Source: Spirochaetota bacterium (GTDB lineage Bacteria; Spirochaetota; UBA4802; JAFGDQ01). Taken from it: DNA of 64,000 bases. Both the position numbers and the translations under genes were made by a program. Below the pieces are notes generated by a model. It saw nothing but the letters and a program-made list of their open reading frames with translations. It did no database searches and had not been told where the DNA came from. Below are positions 26,240 to 36,424 of the stretch, piece by piece. Within the stretch, counting starts at the first letter, position 1, and every line of letters begins with the position of its first letter. The stretch spans positions 1 to 64,000 of the forward strand of contig JAFGDQ010000042.1 in the NCBI GenBank assembly GCA_016932015.1, read 5' to 3'.

Positions 26240-27931
26240 ATGAAAATCATACATACAATAATAAAAGTCATACTTGTAACTTTCATAACTGCTGATGCAT
26301 ATGCCCAGTTTGAGGTTCAGGTAATCCCTTATAAAATCTTAAATCCCGGAAATGATTTCTCTATCAGTACAGGAAGAGAATATGCCAAACTTATAACACT
26401 TGCGTCAGCAATTAAAAAAAACATTGTAATATACCCTCATACAAAAACAGAAGCTGCATTAAAAAAACTTTCAATAAATACTCAGCGAATAATTACCGAA
26501 GACGATCTGATCTCTATAGGCAATACGGGAAACGCAGACTGTATTCTAATAGGCACTCTTTCAAAATCAAAAGGCAGTTATACAACTGACAGCATTCTGT
26601 ATTCAATCCGTAATAAACGGATTATGTCCAAAAGTCATTACAAATCCGGCAGTCTGTTTAAACTCGCTGAAGGAGAATTGAATCAGATATTTTTTAATGT
26701 TCAGAATAAAAAAAGAATACTGAGAGAAAGCTATGCAGACATTGCAGTTGTTCTTGATCTTTCCTATAAAATCGCACCTGAGTGGAATTCTGTAAAAAAC
26801 GGAATCGTTAAATTTGTTAACACTGTTTCCGACAACTGGTCAGTTGACACATCAGTCAATGTTCTGCCGTTTTCCGGCAGTTATTCGGAAAATAACAAAA
26901 TATTAAACCTTAATTCAAATTTCGAACTTAAAAATACTTTAAGCAAAATGGCTACCAAAGGAGATACTTCAGATAAAAATTTTAAAAGAGTTCTGGAATA
27001 CTCCATTAAAAACATGCCCTGGAGAAGGAAATCCGACAAGATATTATTACTGATTACGAATTCAAATTCAGATAAAACCGGCTTTATTGAAAAATACGCA
27101 ATATCAGCAAAAATGCTTGGGATCTCGGTTAGTACGATCACACTTGGCCTCCTGAAAGACAGGGACACAGAATCATTCAGGGAATTTTCAGGAATAAGCT
27201 CAGGCAGGCACTATAATGCAGCTTATCATCAGAGATTCTATAATGAAAGCGGTAATCCTGTAGATGTATTTTATGAAGGAGGAAGGATTTTTCATTCTCT
27301 TGTATACAACAGTATGTGGGAGGAAGGATTATTCGAAAGCAGCAGCAATTCCGAATGGGCGAAACCGAGATCATTTCTGACTGAAATATTCTATGACAGG
27401 TTAAAGCAAAATATAAATCCGTATAATTTATCCGAAAAATATCATATAATTTCCAGTGCAAAAATCCTTAATTATGCCAGACTGGAAAACAATATCGAAT
27501 CAATAATGACACAGATCGGAAACACATATGAATTTAGTTCTGGTAAAATGAAATATAAAAAGCCGATTGCGAAAGTTCAGATCACTGACGGGACAATCTC
27601 CATGTGGATTAAAATTAAGGAAGAGGATGATCTTGTTTTTTTTAAAAATATGAATGCGTCAAATGATTATTTCCATGTCGGTGCAATAATAAAGAGAAAT
27701 ACAAATGAACCTTACGGAATAACCTTTTACCCGGACTGGTATGCTACCGAATTCTCCAACGATTTTATTCCTGAAATAATAAAAACAGATCTTTCCGGAA
27801 TAATTAAAAAGCCTGAATTCTATTTAAGTAACGGGCTTTTTACTCCCCCATTCTGGTTTCTTAACCTGAAAGTTGAAAGAGTAGAAAAATACAGCAGAGA
27901 ACATGATATCAGAGAACATGCATCTCCCTGA
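26240..27931 (+). CDS. Secreted protein with VWA-like domain
   Basis: A 563-residue protein with a signal peptide (MKIIHTIIKVILVTFITADA then YAQ). The first 150 residues (FEVQVIPYKILNPGNDFSIS; ADCILIGTLSKSKGSY) resemble TolB-N/CsgG-like periplasmic folds. From about residue 165 a VWA-like fold begins: ADIAVVLDLSYKIAPEWNSV, with the MIDAS start DxSxx lacking its second Ser, then KILLLITNSNSDKTGF and GISVSTITLGLLKDRDTESF. The last 150 residues are unassigned. A metal-independent adhesion or scaffold function is inferred; no partner is evident. Confidence 0.7.
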   Translation: MKIIHTIIKVILVTFITADAYAQFEVQVIPYKILNPGNDFSISTGREYAKLITLASAIKKNIVIYPHTKTEAALKKLSINTQRIITEDDLISIGNTGNADCILIGTLSKSKGSYTTDSILYSIRNKRIMSKSHYKSGSLFKLAEGELNQIFFNVQNKKRILRESYADIAVVLDLSYKIAPEWNSVKNGIVKFVNTVSDNWSVDTSVNVLPFSGSYSENNKILNLNSNFELKNTLSKMATKGDTSDKNFKRVLEYSIKNMPWRRKSDKILLLITNSNSDKTGFIEKYAISAKMLGISVSTITLGLLKDRDTESFREFSGISSGRHYNAAYHQRFYNESGNPVDVFYEGGRIFHSLVYNSMWEEGLFESSSNSEWAKPRSFLTEIFYDRLKQNINPYNLSEKYHIISSAKILNYARLENNIESIMTQIGNTYEFSSGKMKYKKPIAKVQITDGTISMWIKIKEEDDLVFFKNMNASNDYFHVGAIIKRNTNEPYGITFYPDWYATEFSNDFIPEIIKTDLSGIIKKPEFYLSNGLFTPPFWFLNLKVERVEKYSREHDIREHASP

Positions 27932-27973
27932 TTTCCATGTAATTCAAACAATAAAAATTTTACAAAACAATAA

Positions 27974-28014
27974 ATCCGGAGTTTTATCCTCCCGACCTCT
28001 TAAAACAACCGGAT
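27974..28014. other. Imperfect stem-loop downstream of the VWA gene
   Basis: ATCCGGAGTTTTA (27974-27986) can pair with TAAAACAACCGGAT (28001-28014) with two unpaired bases around a 14-base loop. There is no T-run, so a terminator is uncertain; it could protect the 3' end of the transcript. Confidence 0.4.
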
Positions 28015-28096
28015 AAACATTCTTGATTATTTTAATCATAAACCGGTAAGGACATTAAACAGAGAATAAAGAAACTGATGAAATAGTATTACAAAG

Positions 28097-28175
28097 TAAG
28101 ACCAAGGGGGAGATAGGAGTTGTTATGATTAAAAGGAATTAAAAAATCAGGAACAGATCCCCCCCCCTGGTCTTA
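28097..28175. repeat. Inverted repeat with a nine-C tract
   Basis: TAAGACCAAGGGGGAGAT (28097-28114) is an imperfect inverse of ATCCCCCCCCCTGGTCTTA (28157-28175), separated by 42 bases of AT-rich sequence. The second arm contains nine consecutive C. The 8-base outer ends TAAGACCA and TGGTCTTA are perfect complements. It may be a terminator-like structure between the converging VWA and metallo-hydrolase genes or a tiny mobile relic. Confidence 0.55.
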
Positions 28176-28224
28176 AGCTTATGCTATATGGTTATAGCGC
28201 CCAAAAGAGATATATATATTTTAT

Positions 28225-29274
28225 TTATTTTTTTACACCGACTTCCAGGCCGTCCTCTGCAAAATATACTTCACCGGTAAAGCCTGCGCTTTTTAGATCT
28301 TTCCTGACTTTCTCTTTAAGCTCATCTGTCTGCGGGTCTATCCCTTTGCCGTAAATATCATGGAACAAATGAGTAAGCAGTAATTGCTTGGGATTCATTT
28401 CAGCACAAATCTTGATCAGGTCAGCATAATTACAATGGGATTCCACCAGAAAATTTCCGCTATATGGTTTTGGTTTGTATTTATCATATGTTTTACCGTC
28501 ATACTTTCTTGCCAGTAATCCGGATACATCAAAATTATAATCCTTAGGCGGATTCAAAGCATAAAGAATAAAAGAACCGTCCATTACTACCATATCAGTA
28601 TTTTTAGCGAAAGTTACAAGTTTCTTGGTGTAGGAAGTATCTCCGGTTACGACTATAGTTGTTCCGTCAATAGTAAACTTATACGCAAGGTCATACATGC
28701 AGTGAACCATAGCCTCGGTTTCAACACTTATATCGCCTAAATTAAACCTGCTTTTTCCCTTGATCTCTCTTACCTTAACTCCCTTAAGCGCACCCTCTGT
28801 TGTGGTGGTATTAAAGACCATTGCTCTGTACATGATATCATCTTTATAAAAGGTTTTAAAAAATTTATAATATTCACCTGTATTTGGAGGCCCTACAAGA
28901 TCCAGCTTTCTTCCTCCATAGAGAAATCTCCATAACATCAGATTTAAAAAATCCGAGCTGTGATCCGCGTGAAGGTGCGTAAGCATGATTGTATCAATAT
29001 TTGCCATTGGTAATTTTTCTTTCATAAGCTTCATTACAGAAGTATACCCGCAATCAAGAACTATGTACCTGCCTTTATTCTGAATCACAGTCATTTCTTC
29101 CGCCCTGTTGGCAAAACATCCGCCAGGAACACCTGATCCGATTGTTATAACACTAATGCTGTCTTCATGCACCTTACCTCCCGGCTGCTGAGCATTCGTT
29201 TCGGAAACAAATCCAAATACAAGCAGCAAAAACAATGCTAAAAAATTTAAAACCGAACTTTTAATAAACTGCAT
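28225..29274 (-). CDS. Secreted metallo-beta-lactamase-fold hydrolase
   Basis: A 349-residue protein with a cleavable signal (FLALFLLLVFGFVSETNAQQ). The zinc motif is IMLTHLHADHSSDFLNL; additional ligand regions are EAMVHCMYDLAYKF, VVTGDTSYTKKL and LLLTHLFHDIYGKG. The organisation VITIGSGVPGG ... HLHADH matches the RNase Z/arylsulfatase-like branch of the fold, here exported. It is transcribed on the minus strand with the LysR gene upstream but separated by about 340 bases. The nearby arylsulfotransferase-like protein makes an aryl sulfate or other ester an attractive but unproven substrate. Confidence 0.85.
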   Translation of the reverse strand: MQFIKSSVLNFLALFLLLVFGFVSETNAQQPGGKVHEDSISVITIGSGVPGGCFANRAEEMTVIQNKGRYIVLDCGYTSVMKLMKEKLPMANIDTIMLTHLHADHSSDFLNLMLWRFLYGGRKLDLVGPPNTGEYYKFFKTFYKDDIMYRAMVFNTTTTEGALKGVKVREIKGKSRFNLGDISVETEAMVHCMYDLAYKFTIDGTTIVVTGDTSYTKKLVTFAKNTDMVVMDGSFILYALNPPKDYNFDVSGLLARKYDGKTYDKYKPKPYSGNFLVESHCNYADLIKICAEMNPKQLLLTHLFHDIYGKGIDPQTDELKEKVRKDLKSAGFTGEVYFAEDGLEVGVKK

Positions 29275-29618
29275 ACTTTTCCCCCTTCATAATAAAAATT
29301 ATTATGATAATACTTTTTTATTACTGAACAATATACACCATGCGGTTAATAAAAATATAAACCGGCTTCAGGTTGTATCTGTCAGATTTTAATAGATTTA
29401 ATTAGAATATATCTCAGCAGCTGCAAATATTTTTAAATGATTTAAATAAAGGACTATGATAGATTACTTCCTGCGTTCTTTATTTTTGTATTTATTTTTA
29501 TTTTTTAACTGAAAAAACATTTAAGAGACTGCTTTAATATCTTCTCTCTCACTTAAAATAACCGATTATCATAAAAGAGGGAAATAAATAATAGCTATTA
29601 CCTTATGCAAAAAATGTA
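29275..29618. other. Intergenic, nothing recognised
   Basis: About 340 bases of AT-rich sequence between two minus-strand genes. It should hold the promoter of the secreted hydrolase, but I see no convincing paired boxes, repeat or small gene. Confidence 0.5.
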
Positions 29619-30488
29619 TTACCTGATTATATCAAGAAAAAGAGGAACTGTAGTATTGAGATTATCTTCTTTATAAGCACATACTGCGTAATATATTGCT
29701 TCATTTTCAGGAAGATCAAAAAATTTAAGGTCAGTTTTTATGTGCTCTCCAATGCTTTTATCCAGCAGGGAGAAGCCCATACCCAACTCAAAATAACTCA
29801 GGATTGTCTCAAGATTCTGGACCTGCATAATATTATTAAATCCGTGCGCTTTCGCTGTTTTTAATGCTTTTGAGAATACTCCCGGTGATTCCTGTTCCGA
29901 ATATATTATCAGAGGCTCATCACGCAGATCAGAAATTAAGAAACCCTTATTGGCCAGTTTATTTTTAACTGACATCACTATACATCCCTTTCTCCTGTGT
30001 ACATTCTTTATCAGTATACCGGGAGACTTATAAATATCAAGAGACAAAGTGAAAATAATATCAAAAACTCCTTCCTGAAGTTTCTCTCTAAGATATTTAA
30101 ATCCTCCCCTCTCAACAGAAATTTTAATATTGGGATACTCTTGAGTAAATTTTGCAATAAGGTCAGGAAAAAACATACCAACGTTAATTGTTTCAAGACA
30201 TCCAATGGATAAATTGCCTGCGAATCCCTGATCTGCAAGCTTTACTTTTTCCAGTGAACGATTTATCGTTTTATTGATATCATGAAATTCTTTAAAAAAA
30301 ACATTACCGGCAGGAGTAAGACGAACGGTATGCTTGTCTCTGAATATTAATTTAACTCCAAGCTCCTTCTCCAGTGAGGCAATCTGTCTGCTTAAAGAAG
30401 GCTGTGTTATAAAAAGGCTTTTTGCAGCTGTTGTAAAATTAAGGTAATTTGCAACGGAATTAAAACATTCAATCTGAAAAAAAGTCAT
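29619..30488 (-). CDS. LysR-family transcriptional regulator
   Basis: A 289-residue regulator. The N-terminal winged helix is textbook: FFQIECFNSVANYLNFTTAA then SLFITQPSLSRQIASLEKEL and GVKLIFRDKHTVRLTPAGNV. The effector domain follows (NLSIGCLETINVGMFFPDLI). It lies between the arylsulfotransferase-like gene upstream and the secreted hydrolase downstream, all on the minus strand, so one of these is its likely target. The effector is unknown. Confidence 0.93.
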   Translation of the reverse strand: MTFFQIECFNSVANYLNFTTAAKSLFITQPSLSRQIASLEKELGVKLIFRDKHTVRLTPAGNVFFKEFHDINKTINRSLEKVKLADQGFAGNLSIGCLETINVGMFFPDLIAKFTQEYPNIKISVERGGFKYLREKLQEGVFDIIFTLSLDIYKSPGILIKNVHRRKGCIVMSVKNKLANKGFLISDLRDEPLIIYSEQESPGVFSKALKTAKAHGFNNIMQVQNLETILSYFELGMGFSLLDKSIGEHIKTDLKFFDLPENEAIYYAVCAYKEDNLNTTVPLFLDIIR

Positions 30489-30610
30489 AACATACTTCCT
30501 GTTTTTTAGTGCTGCAGCATTTTACGGAACAATTAGCACAAATCCATGCACAATGAAACATTTTTCAAAAATGAATACATGTACTATTTCAATTGTAAAA
30601 CACCATAATA

Positions 30611-32008
30611 CTATTTTAACTTAATTTCCGTTACTTTCCTGATCACCGACGGCCCCTGCCCCGGTACCCTGAAAGTACTGTTATCCGGCCTCTGTACTGC
30701 AATCTGTTCGGGAATATCAGCCTGCGGAATCCATTCATAAGGCAGTCTGTAGGCTCTGTATACAAAAGGCAAATTTAAAATTCCCGACTTATACGGACTT
30801 ACGTATTCCCACACAAGATCAAGTTCCGGAGTAACTTCAAAAATACGGCCTATATTCCCCTCTGTTATAAGAGTATTGCCGTTTGCCAGCCTCTGAGCAG
30901 AACTTATATGACTGCTGTAAAAACGGAAATCGAAATTCTCCGGATTATTTCGCCACATACTGACTTTATCTAATTTCCAGGTGACCTTTAAAGATACCGG
31001 ATCAAATTCCAGAACTCGCGAATAATCCCTGAATACATGTGATAAGTCTCCGGAATAATCCGCATTTGTACGCCTGTACCCGGACTGTCCCCCATTGTCA
31101 AAAACCAGTATATTCCCCTCTCCGGGAAGTCCGGTGGGTATCATATGCGCATGATGCGGACCTATCAGGCTTCCGATTTCCTGTAATTCCGAACTGCTGT
31201 AATCAGGGCCAGTCTGCCACACTATACGTCCGGATTTCTTTTCAATAATTCCTGTAATATCAGTCTGACGGCCGCTGAAAATCAGATTTTCTGGATGAAA
31301 CCGGTTATCACCGGCATCATACCGTTTATTCGGCCCTAATAATGAGACTGAATTCATATGCATCCAGTCACCAACTTTTTTATTCTCAAGCGATACCATA
31401 TTGGGATCACTGGCCAGAATTTTTTTCGTATCTTCACTAAAGCCTAATTCTTCAAAGTGGTCACTGCAGATCCATTCCCAGACTATTTTGCCGTCCCAGG
31501 AAACTTCAATGATCACATCATCCAGAAGCGTTTTTTCACTTATCCTGCTGTTCTTCAGATTTCTATGTGTTATAATAACAGTATTCCCGTTATCTGTTCC
31601 TGCATTCATACCCGGAACATAATATCCTACAGGATTACCTTCTCTCTGATAATCATGATGCTGTCTTGCCATCCAGACAGAACTTTTATCTGAACCAACC
31701 TGTTCATATTTATTGAACTTCCATACTATATTGCCGTTCCAGTCCGCCTGAACCAGATCCACTGTTTCCTGTAAACCGTAATAATAGTTCCTTATCCCGA
31801 TACTGCCCATGATATACCCACCAGGCAAAACAATATTCGGGAAACCATCCAGTCCTCTCCACTGATTGACCACATTACCGTTCATATCAATTAAAACAGC
31901 ACCAACACGTTCGCCCTTAAACAATGATCCCTGAAAAACAGTATAACCGTTCCAGCATCTGTCCGGATTATAAATAGTCGTACCTGTAGGATGAACGGTT
32001 ATACTCAT
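30611..32008 (-). CDS. Arylsulfotransferase-like beta-propeller protein
   Basis: A 465-residue protein of the ASST family (type with repeated W-x-G-x-I/V-V-W blades): GAVLIDMNGNVVNQWRGLDG, VDLVQADWNGNIVWKFNKYE, IIEVSWDGKIVWEWICSDHF, GIIEKKSGRIVWQTGPDYS. Histidine-containing segments typical for the active centre are present (ARQHHDYQREGNPVGYY, IGPHHAHMIPTG). Family enzymes move sulfate between phenols in the periplasm, but many members are uncharacterised. I see no signal peptide at this start, which is odd for an ASST and suggests a cytoplasmic member. Confidence 0.82.
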   Translation of the reverse strand: MSITVHPTGTTIYNPDRCWNGYTVFQGSLFKGERVGAVLIDMNGNVVNQWRGLDGFPNIVLPGGYIMGSIGIRNYYYGLQETVDLVQADWNGNIVWKFNKYEQVGSDKSSVWMARQHHDYQREGNPVGYYVPGMNAGTDNGNTVIITHRNLKNSRISEKTLLDDVIIEVSWDGKIVWEWICSDHFEELGFSEDTKKILASDPNMVSLENKKVGDWMHMNSVSLLGPNKRYDAGDNRFHPENLIFSGRQTDITGIIEKKSGRIVWQTGPDYSSSELQEIGSLIGPHHAHMIPTGLPGEGNILVFDNGGQSGYRRTNADYSGDLSHVFRDYSRVLEFDPVSLKVTWKLDKVSMWRNNPENFDFRFYSSHISSAQRLANGNTLITEGNIGRIFEVTPELDLVWEYVSPYKSGILNLPFVYRAYRLPYEWIPQADIPEQIAVQRPDNSTFRVPGQGPSVIRKVTEIKLK

Positions 32009-32119
32009 ATCTTTTTTATCTAAATAAATAACTGATATTGATACTAATTCAGTACTATCTTAATTATAAAAAGTAACATAATCATCATTTATAATGAGTT
32101 ATACAATGCAAGAAATAAT

Positions 32120-32704
32120 TTACACAAATGCCATTCCTTCCTTTACTTTTATAACGTTTTCTTTTGAAGTCAGCATTTCAAGCAGACTGAAAGCCACATC
32201 AATCGCTGTTGCAGTTCCGGTTGAAGTAATAATATTGTCATCAATCACCATATGCTCATCCAGAACATCAACGCCGAATTCCATGAGCTGTTTTCTTCTG
32301 AATCCGTTTGTCAGATGATAAGTCGTGCCTTTCCTGCCTTTAAGTACTCCGCTTTTTCCAATCGGTAAAGCTCCCACACACACAGACGCAATAAATTTCC
32401 CGGCACTGTCAAAATCCCTGATCAGTTCCAGAAATCTTTCATCATATGCATCATCATAAAATCCTTTTTTCTGAAAACCTCCGGGAATGGCAAGCGCGTC
32501 AAATTCTTCCGGTTTTACATCCTGCAGAAGCAATTGAGGTTCAACAGTAAAATTCCATGTGCATTTTATTTTATTCCGCAGCCCGACAGTAATCAGTTCA
32601 ACCGGTTCTGTTCCGCAAATCCCTGTCCAGCCGAAAACATCAGTAAAAGCAGCTGCTTCGTATTCTTCAAAACCCTGAGCTAAAAACAGAATTACTTTTT
32701 TCAT
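32120..32704 (-). CDS. DJ-1/PfpI-family protein
   Basis: A 194-residue protein. The start KKVILFLAQGFEEYEAAAFT, FDALAIPGGFQKKGFYDD and the nucleophile elbow FIASVCVGALPIGKSGVLKG with its Cys are typical of the ThiJ/DJ-1 class, as are the closing segments VIDDNIITSTGTATAIDVAF. Members act as glyoxalases, deglycases or chaperone-like stress proteins; which one is not predictable. It starts 18 bases after the methyltransferase gene ends, on the same strand, and probably shares its transcript. Confidence 0.9.
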   Translation of the reverse strand: MKKVILFLAQGFEEYEAAAFTDVFGWTGICGTEPVELITVGLRNKIKCTWNFTVEPQLLLQDVKPEEFDALAIPGGFQKKGFYDDAYDERFLELIRDFDSAGKFIASVCVGALPIGKSGVLKGRKGTTYHLTNGFRRKQLMEFGVDVLDEHMVIDDNIITSTGTATAIDVAFSLLEMLTSKENVIKVKEGMAFV

Positions 32705-32722
32705 AATATTAATCTCATTTAT

Positions 32723-33466
32723 TTATATTTTTGAAGCACATAAAACCACCCGATGCCTGCTTAAATCTATGCTGTTATCGGATTTCCTGTTCTCATGATA
32801 GTACTTTTCCAGAAATAAAAAATCGTCTTTGCAATAGTCTTCAAATATTGGTACTCTTTTCAGAAAATCATGCAGTTTCTCAATAGAATCATAGCTTTCT
32901 TCATAAAAAAAGTCTTCACAAGAATCTATTATAAATTCATTACTGCTAAATTTACGTTTCAAGTCTTCAGATGCTCTGCCATCCCGGCCATACATCTGAC
33001 CTCTGCCGAAAGCATTAACCAGTTTATAAGCATCCTTTTCTCCGATTGTGATAAATATAAATTTCCCTTCAGGTTTCAATAACCTGAAGATCTCATTAAC
33101 CGGATCCGGTCCTCTTCTGCTGATTATAATATCAAAAGATTCATTTTTAAAATTCGTCTGTTTTGCATCCATTTTACAGAACTCAAGAGAACTACTGTTA
33201 ACCTGATTAATCCTTGTTAGCGCTTCTGCGAATAAACCTGAAGGTTCAATTCCTGTACACTTATCAAATAAATCAACAAGCAGCGATGTAAAAATCCCGT
33301 CACCGCATCCCATATCGAGCAAGTATTTATCAGCTCCGGAATTTTCTGTTATTAGCTGATAAAACCTTTTTTCAGCCTCATTAGTATTATGAACTGATTC
33401 GTTATCAGTATTGTCAAATCTTCCGTATTTTAAATGATACCTGTTATAAAAGTCCCATTCCTGCAT
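32723..33466 (-). CDS. SAM-dependent methyltransferase
   Basis: A 247-residue class I methyltransferase. The SAM-binding motif is KYLLDMGCGDGIFTSLLVDL, followed by FCKMDAKQTNFKNESFDIII and RLLKPEGKFIFITIGEKDAY, the usual motifs I to IV. The acceptor is unknown; the profile resembles UbiE/Methyltransf_11 proteins. It is cotranscribed with the DJ-1-like gene and divergent from clpB. Confidence 0.88.
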   Translation of the reverse strand: MQEWDFYNRYHLKYGRFDNTDNESVHNTNEAEKRFYQLITENSGADKYLLDMGCGDGIFTSLLVDLFDKCTGIEPSGLFAEALTRINQVNSSSLEFCKMDAKQTNFKNESFDIIISRRGPDPVNEIFRLLKPEGKFIFITIGEKDAYKLVNAFGRGQMYGRDGRASEDLKRKFSSNEFIIDSCEDFFYEESYDSIEKLHDFLKRVPIFEDYCKDDFLFLEKYYHENRKSDNSIDLSRHRVVLCASKI

Positions 33467-33558
33467 ATATCAATTCCTGTAATTCAGCTGTTAATAATCA
33501 AATTTCAGCGTATATTTTATAATTTTCAACCATTTATTACGTCATTTAAAAGACCTTC

Positions 33559-33587
33559 TTGACTATAATATAAAAATATATTATATT
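33559..33587 (+). promoter_or_regulatory. Promoter of clpB
   Basis: TTGACT at 33559-33564 and TATATT at 33582-33587 with a 17-base spacer. The predicted start near 33594 places the CIRCE element at about +10 to +37. Confidence 0.75.
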
Positions 33588-33603
33588 AATAATGTAATAT
33601 TTG

Positions 33604-33630
33604 TTAGCACTCTATATAGTTGAGTGCTAA
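33604..33630 (+). promoter_or_regulatory. CIRCE operator (HrcA binding site)
   Basis: TTAGCACTC at 33604-33612, a 9-base spacer and GAGTGCTAA at 33622-33630: both arms match the CIRCE consensus perfectly. HrcA binds CIRCE and represses chaperone genes until heat stress. Position immediately after the promoter is the usual one. Confidence 0.97.
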
Positions 33631-33664
33631 TTTTTTAAATCTATAAAAGAAGGAGGCTATATCC

Positions 33665-36244
33665 ATGAGAATGGACAAACTAACTCTTAAGGCACAGGAT
33701 GTAGTCCAGAGAGCACAAAATATTGCTACAGACAACAATCATTATGAAATTCAACCGGAACACCTTTTAAAAGGCCTGCTTATGCAGGAAAACGGTATTT
33801 TTGATACTATCAGCCAGAAAATAGGCGCATCAGCGCATGAAATAAACGATGAACTTGATAAAGTAATTACTTCACTGCCAAGACAGACCGGAGGCGGTCC
33901 CGGCGGCGCTGTAATGTCGAACTCTTTAAGAGAAATTCTTGATACTGCATGGAATGAAGCACTCAATCTTAAAGATGATTATATGAGCACTGAACACATG
34001 ATAATTGCTCTGGCATCCAAGGGAAATAACGCCAAAAAAATATTAAACGCTCACAGTATGACCAAGGAAAACATCCTTAAGGTGCTGAGAGATATCCGCG
34101 GCAGCAAAAGAGCAACAGATGAAAACGCGGAAGAAAAATACAACGCTCTTGAAAAGTACGCGCGGGATATCACGAAGCTCGCCAGAATGAACAAGCTTGA
34201 TCCGGTAATCGGGCGCGATGAAGAAATTCGAAGAATTATGCAGATTCTTACAAGAAGAACAAAAAACAATCCTGTTCTCATTGGCGAACCGGGAGTCGGC
34301 AAAACAGCGATCATTGAAGGCCTGGGCCTCAGGATTGTCGAAGGAGACGTACCGGAAAACCTGAAAAACAAAAAACTGGTTTCATTAGACATGGGCTCTC
34401 TTCTCGCAGGCGCAAAATACAGAGGAGAGTTTGAAGAAAGACTCAAAGCTATTATTGAAGAAGTTGAGGAGTCAGAAGGCGAAGTTATTCTCTTTATTGA
34501 CGAGCTTCATACTCTTGTAGGTGCAGGAGCGGCAGAAGGAGCAGTAGACGCATCAAACATGCTTAAACCTGCCCTCGCCCGCGGAGCCCTGAGATGTATA
34601 GGCGCGACAACGTTAAACGAATATCAGAAATATATTGAAAAGGACAAAGCTCTTGAAAGACGGTTCCAGCCTGTATTTACTGCCGAACCTTCAGTGGAAG
34701 ACACAATTGCAATCTTAAGAGGCCTCAAGGAAAAGTACGAAGTGCATCATGGTGTCCGTATTTCCGATGCAGCTGTTGTTGCCGCAGCAGTTCTTTCAGA
34801 CAGATATATCACGGACAGGTTCCTGCCGGACAAGGCGGTTGACCTTATAGACGAATCTGCATCTGTAATAAAAATGGAAATCGACTCAATGCCTCTTGAA
34901 CTGGATGAGGTCGAAAGAAAAATACGTCAGTTAGCCATTGAAAGAGAAGCTGTGAAAAAAGAGAAGGATAAAACCTCAAAGGAAAGGTTAGCGAAGATCG
35001 AAGAAGAACTCGCCAATCTGTCCGAGAAGAAAAATGAACTTGTGGGCCAGTGGCAGAATGAAAAGAACGTCATTACGGACATAAGAAAGGCTAAAGAGGA
35101 AATAGAACAGCTGAGAATACAGGAGCAGAAAGCTGAAAGAGAGGGCAACCTTAACCTTGTAGCTGAACTGCGTTACGGCAAGATCATTGAGCTCGAAAAG
35201 CATCTTGAGGAAAAAAATAAAAAGCTCAATGAGATACAAAAGGATAAGAATCTTCTGAAAGAGGAAGTAACAGACCAGGAAATTGCAGCTGTTGTATCAA
35301 GATGGACAGGCATACCTGTCAGCAAGATGCTCGAAGGAGAAAAGGAAAAGCTCCTTCAAATGGAAAAAATCATAGAGAAACGCGTCGTAGGCCAGAACCA
35401 GGCTATAGAAGCAATCTCTGATGCAGTCAGAAGATCAAGGTCAGGCCTGCAGGATGAAAACAGGCCGACAGGCTCTTTCGTATTTCTCGGACCAACCGGT
35501 GTTGGTAAAACCGAAACAGCAAAAGCGGTAGCGGCCTTTCTCTTCAATGATGAAAAAGCGATCATCAGAATAGACATGTCCGAGTACATGGAAAAGCACG
35601 CAGTAGCACGTCTCATAGGAGCGCCTCCGGGCTATGTCGGCTACGATGAAGGCGGTCAGCTGACTGAAGCTGTACGAAGAAGGCCGTATTCGGTACTGCT
35701 TTTTGACGAGATCGAAAAAGCGCATCATGATGTTTTCAACATATTCCTGCAGATTCTTGATGAAGGAAGACTCACTGATTCAAAAGGAAGAAGTGTAGAC
35801 TTCAGAAACACGTTAATAATTATGACATCCAACCTGGGTACGTCCTATATCAGCAATGAAGAGATACCTATGGAGGAAAGGCAGAAGGGGGTTGAACAGG
35901 AACTCAAAATGCACTTTAAACCAGAATTCCTGAACAGGCTTGATGAGATCATAATCTTTAATCCTTTAAACAAGGAAAAAATCAGTGAAATTACCTTACT
36001 TCAGTTAAACGAAGTGGCAAAGCGACTTAAAGAAAAAGGCATAAACATTGAACTGACAAAGAAAGCCCTTAATCATCTTGTGGATATAGGATTCGATCCG
36101 CAGTTCGGAGCAAGGCCTTTAAAGCGCGCTATACAGAAGTATCTCCTGAATCCGCTGTCAGTAAAACTCCTTGAAGGCAACATTACAGGTGAGAATGTAA
36201 ATATAAAAGTCGATTATGATGGGAAAGATTTTGCCTTTAAATAA
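33665..36244 (+). CDS. clpB: ATP-dependent disaggregase ClpB
   Basis: An 859-residue protein of normal ClpB length. Order: N-terminal domain (about 1-150; [20 protein letters not shown]), first AAA module ([29 protein letters not shown]), coiled-coil middle domain (about 400-530, rich in Lys/Glu heptads), second AAA module ([29 protein letters not shown]) and the C-terminal domain ([15 protein letters not shown]). With DnaK it resolubilises aggregated proteins. The site AAGGAGG lies 8 bases before the ATG. Its control by CIRCE is unusual for clpB, which in other phyla often uses sigma-32 or CtsR. A terminator follows at once. Confidence 0.98.
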   Translation: MRMDKLTLKAQDVVQRAQNIATDNNHYEIQPEHLLKGLLMQENGIFDTISQKIGASAHEINDELDKVITSLPRQTGGGPGGAVMSNSLREILDTAWNEALNLKDDYMSTEHMIIALASKGNNAKKILNAHSMTKENILKVLRDIRGSKRATDENAEEKYNALEKYARDITKLARMNKLDPVIGRDEEIRRIMQILTRRTKNNPVLIGEPGVGKTAIIEGLGLRIVEGDVPENLKNKKLVSLDMGSLLAGAKYRGEFEERLKAIIEEVEESEGEVILFIDELHTLVGAGAAEGAVDASNMLKPALARGALRCIGATTLNEYQKYIEKDKALERRFQPVFTAEPSVEDTIAILRGLKEKYEVHHGVRISDAAVVAAAVLSDRYITDRFLPDKAVDLIDESASVIKMEIDSMPLELDEVERKIRQLAIEREAVKKEKDKTSKERLAKIEEELANLSEKKNELVGQWQNEKNVITDIRKAKEEIEQLRIQEQKAEREGNLNLVAELRYGKIIELEKHLEEKNKKLNEIQKDKNLLKEEVTDQEIAAVVSRWTGIPVSKMLEGEKEKLLQMEKIIEKRVVGQNQAIEAISDAVRRSRSGLQDENRPTGSFVFLGPTGVGKTETAKAVAAFLFNDEKAIIRIDMSEYMEKHAVARLIGAPPGYVGYDEGGQLTEAVRRRPYSVLLFDEIEKAHHDVFNIFLQILDEGRLTDSKGRSVDFRNTLIIMTSNLGTSYISNEEIPMEERQKGVEQELKMHFKPEFLNRLDEIIIFNPLNKEKISEITLLQLNEVAKRLKEKGINIELTKKALNHLVDIGFDPQFGARPLKRAIQKYLLNPLSVKLLEGNITGENVNIKVDYDGKDFAFK

Positions 36245-36280
36245 CTACATTGTAAAGAATTCCCTCTTAAAATAAGTATA

Positions 36281-36320
36281 AAAGCCGTTTGAGAAGAACT
36301 CTCAGCGGCTTTTTTTTTTT
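36281..36320 (+). terminator. Rho-independent terminator of clpB
   Basis: AAAGCCG...TTTGAGA pairs with TCTCA...CGGCTTT across a short AGAAC loop and is followed by a run of more than ten T. Confidence 0.85.
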
Positions 36321-36424
36321 GATTATTCAAATTTATTTTTTTTCATTGATTTACTTGCCGAAAATAAATATAATCATTATATTAAAATGGTAAATTTTTG
36401 ATCCAATCCGTGGAGGGTATTTCT

